Origin: Prevotella melaninogenica ATCC 25845
GTDB lineage: Bacteria > Bacteroidota > Bacteroidia > Bacteroidales > Bacteroidaceae
Assembly: GCF_000144405.1 (NCBI RefSeq)
Contig: NC_014371.1
Location: forward strand, 744,001 to 808,000
Length of the DNA: 64,000 nt
Direction: 5' to 3'
Shown here: positions 57,464 to 64,000 of the stretch, piece by piece
How positions within the stretch are numbered: the stretch's first letter is position 1
Layout: the number at the start of each line of letters is the position of its first letter
Made by a program: the position numbers and the translations under genes
Notes under the pieces: model-generated
Databases searched by the model: none
What the model was told of the DNA's origin: nothing
The model's input: only the letters and a program-made list of their open reading frames with translations

Positions 57464-57763
57464 ATGAAAATAAAGAATATTTTAGCTGTTTTTATAATAG
57501 TAGGCGGCATATCTTATGCTCTTTACTTTTCATTAGTTACAGATGTTTTATTAAAGTATGGTGAAACAATTCACACAAAGGCTATTATTGAAGAGAGATT
57601 AACAGGAAAGACTTCCGATCCAGTGCTGCGCTATAGATTCTTATATGAAAATCAAGCTTATATCGGTTTTGTGTCAGAAACATCACGTTTACATGTGTCT
57701 GATACTATTAATATTGTATTCTTAAAAAGTAGACCGTCTATAAACAAACCATTAATAAAATAA
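57464..57763 (+). CDS. Small single-helix membrane protein, candidate immunity protein
   Basis: 99 residues. One N-terminal helix (about 5-30, ILAVFIIVGGISYALYFSLV), then an extracytoplasmic part with LRYRFLYENQAYIGFV and the end VVFLKS-like IVFLKSRPSINKPL. That design (anchor plus a small beta domain) recurs in proteins near Bacteroidetes RHS loci, from memory. The gene after it starts 7 bases past the stop, so the two are co-transcribed. Function inferred from its place in the array only. Confidence 0.6.
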   Translation: MKIKNILAVFIIVGGISYALYFSLVTDVLLKYGETIHTKAIIEERLTGKTSDPVLRYRFLYENQAYIGFVSETSRLHVSDTINIVFLKSRPSINKPLIK

Positions 57764-57770
57764 ATTTTAT

Positions 57771-58115
57771 ATGAAAAAGAACTTGTTATTCTCATTTGAT
57801 GATGAGATTACGACTGGGGTTTATTATGACATTGATGGTCATAAAATTGTAGTTTATTTTGCGGCTTATTATGATAATGGGAGGTTCGTAGAGAAGAAAT
57901 GCCAACTTATTATTGAGAAATGGGAGTATGCAAAAAGTAAATTATCAGTGGATAACCGATATAAAGATTTAGAAGATCATATTGGAATTATAAGTATGAT
58001 TTTAGATATGCATATTGCAGATAAAAAATTGTTTTTAACGGTGAATACATTAGATGGTCAATATGTGGATTTACTGTTTTATAATTGCAATGTTAAAATA
58101 GAAGATATTTCTTAA
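57771..58115 (+). CDS. Small soluble acidic protein, candidate immunity protein
   Basis: 114 residues with no signal or membrane helix. Mixed alpha-beta composition: SFDDEITTGVYYDIDGHKIV, then a helix with EKWEYAKSKLSVDNRYKDLED, and a strand-rich end (KLFLTVNTLDGQYVDLLFY). Small, acidic and cytoplasmic is the usual profile of an immunity protein against a nuclease-type toxin. I know no named family. It is 7 bases downstream of the 99-residue membrane protein gene. Confidence 0.6.
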   Translation: MKKNLLFSFDDEITTGVYYDIDGHKIVVYFAAYYDNGRFVEKKCQLIIEKWEYAKSKLSVDNRYKDLEDHIGIISMILDMHIADKKLFLTVNTLDGQYVDLLFYNCNVKIEDIS

Positions 58116-58196
58116 GTAGGACTTGTATAATACAAAATGTGACCTTATGAATTTAAAAATAAAACCGACTCATAGTACCCTTTTGAAAAAGATAAG

Positions 58197-58724
58197 ATGA
58201 CACCTTCAAGGTTTCTTATGGTTATACAACTTATAAAAGGTTTACTTCTAATGGCAAAAGATTTTAATATATATACATATCCTACCTTTTTTTCATTGTT
58301 ACTGATAATGCTAATACCATTTGCATTATCAGTAGATGATATTATGAATAATCACCAAAGCAATATGAAAATAATACTTTGGATTTCAGTATTTATAATC
58401 ATCATTCTTGTTTATGGATTAATAAAAACTCGCAAAAGAAAAATAGTCATAAATGAGTTAGGCTTACTAATTACAGAAAAGGAAGGAAATATAAAGATTC
58501 CATGGGAGGATATATCGCACATATTTTTTTGTTCAACACCAATTTGGGGGCTATATGTAAAAATAACTTTTACTAATCGAAGGAATCCTTTAATTATTGA
58601 CTTTGGGAAAAGCAGTTTGTGGAGTGTCAATTTTTATCGTTTTCGGATAGCCATATTGGCGTTTTCACATAAAAAGGATATAATAGTTGTAAAATCCAAT
58701 CAATGGTATCTAAAGCTAATATAA
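58197..58724 (+). CDS. Two-helix membrane protein with PH-like domain (copy 1), candidate immunity protein
   Basis: 175 residues from 58197. A start at ATG 58251 (MAKDFN) is equally plausible and is preceded by AAAAGG at the proper distance. Two helices (about 28-46, TFFSLLLIMLIPFALSV, and 56-77, IILWISVFIIIILVYGL) are followed by a cytoplasmic beta-rich domain with KIVINELGLLITEKEG and IPWEDISHIF, as in STM3941/PH-like proteins often listed as immunity proteins. A second copy at 59898-60413 is about 94% identical over the shared 157 residues. RHS fragment 3 and one more gene lie between the copies. Confidence 0.65.
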   Translation: MTPSRFLMVIQLIKGLLLMAKDFNIYTYPTFFSLLLIMLIPFALSVDDIMNNHQSNMKIILWISVFIIIILVYGLIKTRKRKIVINELGLLITEKEGNIKIPWEDISHIFFCSTPIWGLYVKITFTNRRNPLIIDFGKSSLWSVNFYRFRIAILAFSHKKDIIVVKSNQWYLKLI

Positions 58725-58766
58725 AAATAAATACACAGATAGAGAAAAGGCCACATGTCTATATTT

Positions 58767-58883
58767 GGCAACAGCAAGACAAGCTGCTACACCTATAACA
58801 CAGGTGGTCAGTGCATCATGAAGTGTTATGGTACGATGGAGGGTGTCTTTACCAATGGAGCATCATAGGGTATTGCCTTCTAA
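58767..58883 (+). pseudogene. RHS core fragment 3
   Basis: The frame GNSKTSCYTYNTGGQCIMKC YGTMEGVFTNGAS, a TAG, then GIAF and TAA. It matches the RHS region after the YD repeats that precedes the final hydrophobic segment (TYNAGGExI-type words). It overlaps in content with the end of fragment 2, so it comes from a second core copy. No start codon; inactive. Confidence 0.8.
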
Positions 58884-58944
58884 GAGTAACAAGAAGAGGT
58901 ATGAAGGCGATTCTCGTTATAGAACAATAATAATCATTCAAGAA

Positions 58945-59889
58945 ATGAAAAAGAAACTCATTTTTATTCAGCTCTGTATTGTATTGATTTTATTTTGTAT
59001 AAATGTAAAAGGGCAGAATGCTTCTCTAAACAAAGCATTGGAAATCTCATACTATAATTTCTTAAGAACAGTACCTGACAGGTGGAAAGATAAATTTGAC
59101 AGAAAAGATTTCTATCTCGTCAATAATTATAATCCATATGGTTTTAATGTTCAAAGAATAAAGGGCTGGAATAATTTACACCTTAAGAACGGTAAACTTA
59201 TAATAGGAAAGAATCTTGTAGGATATCCGCTTTTACAAATGATAGGCAGGGATACACTGCTAATAGAGATAGGGCAGATCTTTTGCAGACAAGATAAAAT
59301 GTGGGCTTTTACAGACGGATATACATCACTCTTTAATGTGGATAATAAAACTTTTAAGGCAATAAAAATCTCTCAGAAAGACTTATATTACAAGCCTGAT
59401 AATGCTAAGAAGCAAGGAAAACTTATAGACTTTGACAGTATTTATGATAAGGCCGTTAATAGAGCGATTGGCTATTTGGAAAGATCAGGAGTCCCTCGGC
59501 ATTTAATATATATAAATAAGGAATATTTTCCAAGTTGGTTTTTCAAAAACCAACAAGAGAATGTCATTGAAGGTTCTGAATATAAAAAATACATCAAAAA
59601 GAATTATTACGTTATCGGTTGGCCTATTTTATTTATAAAAAAAGGGAATATAATCGTCAGGTTGCATTGTTCATACAAATCTGGTATAAGAAAGAAAATT
59701 ATTTCAGAAGTCCAATATACATTTGACGAAAAGAAAAATAAATGGACACTTCATAATGAAAATTCCACTACTATGTCTATTAAAATGAAATTAGTTGATG
59801 AGCATAGTAGCAGTGAGGACCTGCCATATAAGTTCAATGGCAAACAGGTCGATGAGAAAACAGGTCTGTACTATTATGGTGCAAGATAA
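58945..59889 (+). CDS. Secreted protein whose 3' end is a captured RHS core terminus
   Basis: 314 residues from the ATG at 58945 (MKKKLIFIQLCIVLILF); the longer upstream frame is RHS debris. A signal peptide (about 1-22, before GQNAS) sends it across the membrane. The body (about 23-280) contains NFLRTVPDRWKDKFDRKDFY, VGYPLLQMIGRDTLL and YYVIGWPILFIKKGN and is unrecognised. From about residue 285 the frame runs, without interruption, into VDEHSS then LPYKFNGKQVDEKTGLYYYG AR, the conserved end of RHS cores, and stops. The gene has therefore probably lost its own stop codon and taken about 30 RHS codons. Likely an immunity or effector-accessory gene; activity with this tail is uncertain. Confidence 0.65.
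   Translation: MKKKLIFIQLCIVLILFCINVKGQNASLNKALEISYYNFLRTVPDRWKDKFDRKDFYLVNNYNPYGFNVQRIKGWNNLHLKNGKLIIGKNLVGYPLLQMIGRDTLLIEIGQIFCRQDKMWAFTDGYTSLFNVDNKTFKAIKISQKDLYYKPDNAKKQGKLIDFDSIYDKAVNRAIGYLERSGVPRHLIYINKEYFPSWFFKNQQENVIEGSEYKKYIKKNYYVIGWPILFIKKGNIIVRLHCSYKSGIRKKIISEVQYTFDEKKNKWTLHNENSTTMSIKMKLVDEHSSSEDLPYKFNGKQVDEKTGLYYYGAR
59795..59889 (+). pseudogene. RHS core fragment 4 (core end, fused in frame)
   Basis: This stretch encodes FNGKQVDEKTGLYYYGAR, the strongly conserved last YD motif of RHS cores (usual form DEETGLYYYGARYY). In a living toxin the variable tip would begin shortly after. It is in frame with the secreted protein starting at 58945. Confidence 0.85.
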
Positions 59890-59897
59890 CACCTTCA

Positions 59898-60413
59898 ATG
59901 TTTTCTTACGTTAAACAATTTATAAAAGGTTTACTTCTAATGGCAAAAGATTTTAATATACAGACATATCCTACATTCTTCTTATTGTTATTGATAATGT
60001 TAATACCATTCGCATTATCAGTAGATGATATTATGAATAATGATCAAAGCAATATGAAAATAATACTTTTGATTTCAGTATTTATAATCATCATTCTGGT
60101 TTATGGATTAGTAAAAACTCGCAAAAGAAAAATAGTCATAAATGAGTTGGGCTTACTAATTACAGAAAAGGAAGGAAATATGAAGATTTCATGGGAGGAG
60201 ATATCGCACATATTTTTTTGTTCAACACCAATTTGGGGGCTATATGTAAAAATAACTTTTACTAATCGAAGGGATCCTTTAATTATTGACTTTGGGAAAA
60301 GCAGTTTGTGGAGTGTCAATTTTTATCGTTTTCGGATAGCCATATTAGCGTTTTCACATAAAAAGGATATAATCGTTGTAAAATCTAATCAATGGTATCT
60401 AAAACTAATATAA
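59898..60413 (+). CDS. Two-helix membrane protein with PH-like domain (copy 2), candidate immunity protein
   Basis: 171 residues from 59898, or 157 from ATG 59940. It differs from copy 1 at only about 9 of 157 positions, and the similarity extends about 50 bases upstream of the shared MAKDFN start. The unit, including its leader, was therefore duplicated as DNA. Here it directly follows the RHS core end (8 bases after its TAA), the place where a toxin tip and its immunity gene would join a core. The duplication is recent enough to recombine with copy 1, which would delete the 1.7 kb between them. Confidence 0.65.
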   Translation: MFSYVKQFIKGLLLMAKDFNIQTYPTFFLLLLIMLIPFALSVDDIMNNDQSNMKIILLISVFIIIILVYGLVKTRKRKIVINELGLLITEKEGNMKISWEEISHIFFCSTPIWGLYVKITFTNRRDPLIIDFGKSSLWSVNFYRFRIAILAFSHKKDIIVVKSNQWYLKLI

Positions 60414-60675
60414 AAATAGGTAGTTCAATTGTTGTTCAAGGTGCTTCGTTAAAAGCTAATAAAATAATTTGGTTTGGCTTTACAACATTGTAACTTTACA
60501 TCTGATGGTCAATAGCTACACGAAAACAAAGGATTACAACCATGAAACCATTTAGTGTTCAAACGGCAGAGAAACATCTTATCAATATAATTTATTCGGT
60601 CGAAAGCTTATATTCTTTTAGAGAATCATGGTTAGGATAAGGAGGAGTAAAACATTTAATTTAAAAAAGTAAGCT
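60414..60675. other. Short gene-free segment within the immunity array
   Basis: About 260 AT-rich bases. One 32-codon frame (ATG at 60543) ends quickly and is not supported. An AAGGAGGAG word at 60640 is too far from the next ATG to serve as its ribosome site. Confidence 0.4.
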
Positions 60676-61203
60676 ATGTTAGAATATAAAAGATATCAAA
60701 TTTTGAACCTAAATTTTATTAATGAACTTGATACTGTCATTTTAGATTCAAAGCTTAAATATATTTCTGATTTTATTTTCCGTCAAGTACAAGGAAAATC
60801 TGTTTTCCTTTTTGAGATGAAGCCAACGAAGACATCAATTCTCTATGATATAGACCCAGAAAGCAAATATCATAGTATTAACTCAAGAAAAATAATTTAT
60901 ACTAAGAATTTAAATCTAAGCAAAAAGGTAATTTCTATGATAGTTGAAGATGAAAGCTTCTATTTGGGACATCTTTTAATTATTATAGGGACTTTCTCAA
61001 AAAGTAAGATTTCTAATATTTCAAACATGTGGGAAAATTTATTAGAAACAGGAATAGAGTATTTTAAGATGGGAAATGATGGAGAATCTTTTTATTGGTG
61101 CAACCCTCAGATAAATTCAGCAGAGGAAGAGTTCAAATTATTTATTAATGAATTGAACACCTTTGCCAATGGTATCAAACATATTAATAATGAAAACGGA
61201 TAA
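60676..61203 (+). CDS. Soluble protein of unknown family, candidate immunity protein
   Basis: 175 residues with no signal or membrane helix. Alternating helix and strand words: LKYISDFIFRQVQGKSVFLF, ISMIVEDESFYLGHLLIIIG and EEEFKLFINELNTFANGIK. Very AT-rich. I recognise no named domain. The next gene starts inside its last codons (14-base overlap), so the pair is translated together. Function assigned only by location in the RHS-immunity array. Confidence 0.6.
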   Translation: MLEYKRYQILNLNFINELDTVILDSKLKYISDFIFRQVQGKSVFLFEMKPTKTSILYDIDPESKYHSINSRKIIYTKNLNLSKKVISMIVEDESFYLGHLLIIIGTFSKSKISNISNMWENLLETGIEYFKMGNDGESFYWCNPQINSAEEEFKLFINELNTFANGIKHINNENG

Positions 61204-61627
61204 GAATATTATTGGGGTTATAGCATTACATGTAATAACTTTTACATTTGTTATAATTTCGTGGAATCATTCATTTAATAGCATAGGTTTTAATATAGTC
61301 TCTGGTATTTCATGTATGTTATTGGGAGGCAGTTATTTACATCTCGAATTATCGAAATATTCTGAAGAAGGGAAGGTGACATGGTTCAGTATTACGCATA
61401 CGATTATACCTTTAATCTTCTTGTTATTCTGGGCTGGTATTGCTCTTATATTTTATCATTATATCGTAATAATGTCTTTATTACAATGTCTGGTCACAAG
61501 TTTAATTCCCCTCAGTTTTTTGTACCTTAGGAGTAAGCGTAAAGAAAATAAATATATAACGCTATTACTCATAATTATAAGCGGCATCTTCATAGTTCTA
61601 CCCTTTATAGTTTTATCTATTTTGTAA
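61190..61627 (+). CDS. Four-helix membrane protein, candidate immunity protein
   Basis: 145 residues from the ATG at 61190, chosen because it overlaps the previous gene by only 14 bases; a start at 61163 would deepen the overlap. Helices at about 8-27, 34-50, 67-95 and 115-143 make it almost wholly membrane-embedded (VIALHVITFTFVIISW, IPLIFLLFWAGIALIFYHY). Integral membrane immunity proteins protect against pore-forming or membrane-targeted toxins, but no family is recognised. It is the last gene of the array; the IS66 remnant begins 113 bases on. Confidence 0.6.
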   Translation: MKTDKNIIGVIALHVITFTFVIISWNHSFNSIGFNIVSGISCMLLGGSYLHLELSKYSEEGKVTWFSITHTIIPLIFLLFWAGIALIFYHYIVIMSLLQCLVTSLIPLSFLYLRSKRKENKYITLLLIIISGIFIVLPFIVLSIL

Positions 61628-61740
61628 CTATTCAGCGGTATCGATCAGTCTGTATTCTCTCTTCTAAAATCTTCGTATAAAGACTATAAAGATGCTTATT
61701 TTTCTTGCGTATTTCAGATTTTCTTTGTACCTTTATACCT

Positions 61741-62465
61741 ATGAAAGAGCAAGTTACGGACATATCAAAAGTATTACAAGGCATAACGGAAGATATGCGA
61801 TTGTTGCGTGAAACTATCAATCAGCAGTATACTGAGATTATCAAATCGAACCGTAACATAAATGCTCTGAACCTTGAAATTCGCAAGAAAGATACGAAAC
61901 TTATAAACTTACGGAGTGTGCTTGATTATGTGACGCAGGTTATTTCCATTCCAGAGTTGAAGCCCGTAATCAAGGAAATCCGACACTATGTGATGATATG
62001 CAAGAACTGTGGTGAACGTATTCGGACGGTACTGAGACGGCGGTCAAACAACGTGGTATATGATTCAAGCGTAAAGACCTTAGTGGTTTATCTGAGTGTC
62101 GTTCAATTTCTTCCTTACGGGTCGCATAGCAAGTTTTTTGCGTGAGGTATTTGGACTCACTCCAAGCGAAGGTTCGCTGGTGAACTGGGTAAATGAGGCT
62201 AAGAGAAATGCGCAACCTGTGATTGATAAGATTAAAGAATATATCAAGTCATCAGCAGTTGTTGGTTTCGATAAGAGCGGCTTGTACTGTAACAAAAGAC
62301 TCGACTGGGCATGGATTGCACAGACTGTTTATTACACATTGCTTTTCCGTGCTGATGGAAGAGGATCGAAGGTATTAGCAGACAAATTTGGCGATAGCTT
62401 GGAACGAATGACTGCCGTTACCGACCGCCATAGCGCATACTTTGCACTCCATTTTGGGACTTGCA
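61741..62465 (+). pseudogene. IS66-family transposase remnant
   Basis: It starts at ATG 61741 with MKEQVTDISKVLQGITEDMR, a coiled coil (about 20-60), then IPELKPVIKEIRHYVMICKN and CGERIRT, the zinc-knuckle region of IS66 transposases (much of it deleted). After VVQFLPYG an extra T near 62125 shifts the frame. The second piece reads RIASFLREVFGLTPSEGSLV, VVGFDKSGLYCNKRLDW (first acidic site) and MTAVTDRHSAYFALHF. It breaks off where the truncated ISAon1-like element begins. The full protein would be about 500 residues; frameshift, deletion and loss of the C-terminus make it inactive. Confidence 0.88.
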
Positions 62466-63394
62466 GCCCTAAATGCCTTAACTTTAGCATTGAATGACTC
62501 GGCATTTGCATTCGTAGCTCTGTTTACAAAGAAATTGAGTATGGTTTGATAATGATTTTCAAACGTGTCAATCACCGTGTAGAAATTGTCCACTCCTAAC
62601 TCTTTAACCTCATTAAACCATTTAGCCAGCTTCAGCCTTGCAGCATCCTTGATGCTCTTGATGTTATAAATATCGGTAAGTTTCATAGCCAAATCATATG
62701 CCTTTTTCAGTGTCGGATAATGTTCAAAGATGATTTGTGCCCTACCTTTCTGTGTTTCAGTCCACTTGGTCTTGTGCTTGGTCAATATGAACTTTGCTCT
62801 GGCGAGCAACTGCTTACGCGTGTCACCATTGCTGTATCTAAAGGGTATATATTCCTTACCCTTACTTTTAGCTTCTTTTATCTCCTCATTCTCTTTATCT
62901 CTTGCCATCCATCGGTAAGCGATACGCATGTCATCCAGAGCATCATAATATAGTTTCTGCACATGAAATCTATCATTGGTAATAAGCGCTTTGGGAAAAA
63001 CAGAGTGGGCTATGCGCATCATAGAAGATGACAAATCGAGTGTTATCTCCTTGACAGTCTTCCGTTTAGAAAGGTTTATCTTCTTGAGAACCTGAATAAC
63101 GTCCTCTGCCTTGGTCCCTTTAACCACAGCTACCAAAGTCCCTTTTCTGCCCTTCCCCGCCTTGTTGGTCAGAAAAGTATAAACCTCGCCACTGCTTAGA
63201 CAGGTTTCATCAATACTTAGACTCTCACCTATGTTATCTTCAAACAATAGCCAGTCTTGAGCATGTCCCAACTGATCCCAGCTACGGTAATCACTGAAAT
63301 ACTCCTTGTACTGTGTGGATAACAGCTTGCCATTTACGCCATAGTGAGCACCGATACTTGCGATGCTCTCTGCGGTGGACTCTATTCTATTCTT
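62466..63394 (-). pseudogene. Truncated ISAon1-like transposase, catalytic frame
   Basis: Corresponds to the catalytic frame of the first copy but loses the final residues: after SFNAKVKAFRA it runs into antisense IS66 sequence and stops at 62375. The glutamate in NANAESFN is still present, but the last 20 or so native residues are gone. A few substitutions (for example CLSSGEVY against CLSCGEVY) show separate drift from copy 1. Confidence 0.85.
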
Positions 63395-63731
63395 TTAAAA
63401 AAGAAACGAACTCGGGGGATAGTCTACTGCCCTCAGCCGTCAAGTCATCATATGAATAAGTAAATATCTCTCCGTTGGAACTGTCACGCCACTTGCGACG
63501 GCGAACATGGAGGTAAACTGCTTTGCCACGAAGGGGGAAGTCCTGAATAACACGCTCGCTGGTAAAACCATAACTGCTTACAGTGCCTAACTTATGGTCT
63601 GACTTTTCCATAAAGTTACGCTCGTCAAGCCAAAAGTCAATCTGCGAAACACTCTCTTGAATATCGACAACATCAAAGTAGTCGGCAAGTACATCTGGAA
63701 AGATACAACGTAATAATTGGTGATTCTTCAT
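63387..63731 (-). CDS. ISAon1-like transposase N-terminal module (second copy)
   Basis: 114 residues, identical to the ORF at 2893-3237 except for one residue (KAVYLHV against KAVYRHV). It ends at the same TAG after T6A4G. Still intact although its element is truncated, so it could be made and bind IS ends elsewhere in the genome. Confidence 0.82.
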   Translation of the reverse strand: MKNHQLLRCIFPDVLADYFDVVDIQESVSQIDFWLDERNFMEKSDHKLGTVSSYGFTSERVIQDFPLRGKAVYLHVRRRKWRDSSNGEIFTYSYDDLTAEGSRLSPEFVSFLKE

Positions 63732-63851
63732 GATGCAAAGGTAATAAATACTTATGAAAATATGTGCTTAAGAGTATAGACTTGCAACTGGGTTTTGGGA
63801 CTGACCCGTATTTACTCCCTCTGTACGTACTCAGAGAAGAAGAATGTATAT

Positions 63852-63890
63852 AAAAAAGAGGGTGTGTCAAAATTGATACATCCTCTTTTT
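63852..63890. terminator. AAAAAGAGGGTGTGTCAA / TTGATACATCCTCTTTTT hairpin
   Basis: A nearly perfect 18-base stem with almost no loop and T-runs on both sides. It could be a terminator or the terminal repeat of another insertion sequence lying to the right of the window; GTGTGTCAAAATTGATAC words of this type are familiar at IS ends in Prevotella. No gene is seen from 63808 to 64000. Confidence 0.55.
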
Positions 63891-64000
63891 ATTCTTCCTT
63901 TACCTTGTCTACCACATAATTCGTTATTTACTGCAGCTATGCTGCTAATTTCATATAAAATGATTTATTGGGCTTTAAATAACCTATATAAACTTGTATA

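Larger units (their letters stand above)
62466..63807 (-). mobile_element. ISL3-family (ISAon1-like) insertion sequence, truncated second copy
   Basis: About 95% identical to 1972-3313. The right inverted repeat is complete (GGGTCAGTCCCAAAACCCAG read inwards from 63807), but about 100 bases at the left end, including the left inverted repeat and the last transposase codons, are replaced by IS66 sequence. It cannot transpose on its own. Same orientation as the first copy, 59 kb away. Confidence 0.92.

Noticed and set aside
62375..62465. C-terminal extension of the second transposase copy
   Set aside because: These codons are antisense IS66 sequence joined by truncation, not native transposase.

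Overview
The window is Bacteroidetes DNA, most probably an oral-type Prevotella. Supporting signs are SusC/SusD pairs, an ECF sigma factor with a FecR-type anti-sigma factor, BACON lipoproteins, type IX secretion (T9SS) sorting tails, PorV-like porins, and promoters of the form TTTG-N19-21-TAnnTTTG in place of sigma-70 boxes. Intergenic DNA is AT-rich and carries several families of dispersed repeats.

Layout. 1-7.9 kb: the N-terminal part of a signal-transducing SusC (minus strand, running off the left edge), a divergent ECF sigma gene, an ISL3/ISAon1-like insertion sequence with a perfect 8-bp target duplication, then a FecR anti-sigma gene and a secreted GH2 beta-galactosidase. 8.2-11.8 kb (minus): a 51-residue membrane protein, an RluA pseudouridine synthase, an HDIG protein and an oxaloacetate-decarboxylase-alpha-like protein whose biotinyl domain lacks the biotin lysine. 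11.9-16.8 kb (plus): a lipoprotein, an ExbB/unknown/ExbD/ExbD energy-transduction operon and an Lrp regulator. 17.4-24.9 kb (minus): an MFS transporter and a pyrG-yidC-S9 peptidase run. 25.4-27.7 kb (plus): tRNA-Ser(GGA), a small protein with an SDR, and a PepSY membrane protein. 28.6-37.2 kb (plus): two paralogous BACON lipoproteins, a T9SS-type subtilisin, a PorV/PorQ-like porin and another secreted protein. 38.4-44.5 kb: a complete type I restriction system (hsdM-hsdS-hsdR). 44.9-52.0 kb (minus): a polysaccharide utilisation locus, SusC-SusD-GH18-DUF1735/LamG, probably for host N-glycans. 52.3-53.9 kb: Mrp/ApbC and a conserved small protein.

55.0-61.6 kb is the most unusual part. It is a graveyard of RHS (YD-repeat) polymorphic-toxin fragments interleaved with small, very AT-rich, mostly membrane or secreted genes, all on the plus strand. 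I read these as an array of toxin-immunity genes left behind by an eroded RHS toxin. It holds an orphan toxin tail, a 94%-identical duplicated membrane gene, and one ORF whose 3' end is the end of an RHS core. The array is closed by a frameshifted IS66 remnant and a second, 5'-truncated copy of the ISAon1-like element.

How the parts work together: the left locus looks like trans-envelope regulated glycan uptake (STN-SusC, anti-sigma, sigma, exported galactosidase). ExbB/ExbD would power the TonB-dependent SusC receptors. YidC inserts membrane proteins. The subtilisin/BACON operon and the GH18 locus are exported degradative systems. The repeats and insertion sequences mark places of rearrangement. 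All functions are read from sequence motifs; no database search was run.
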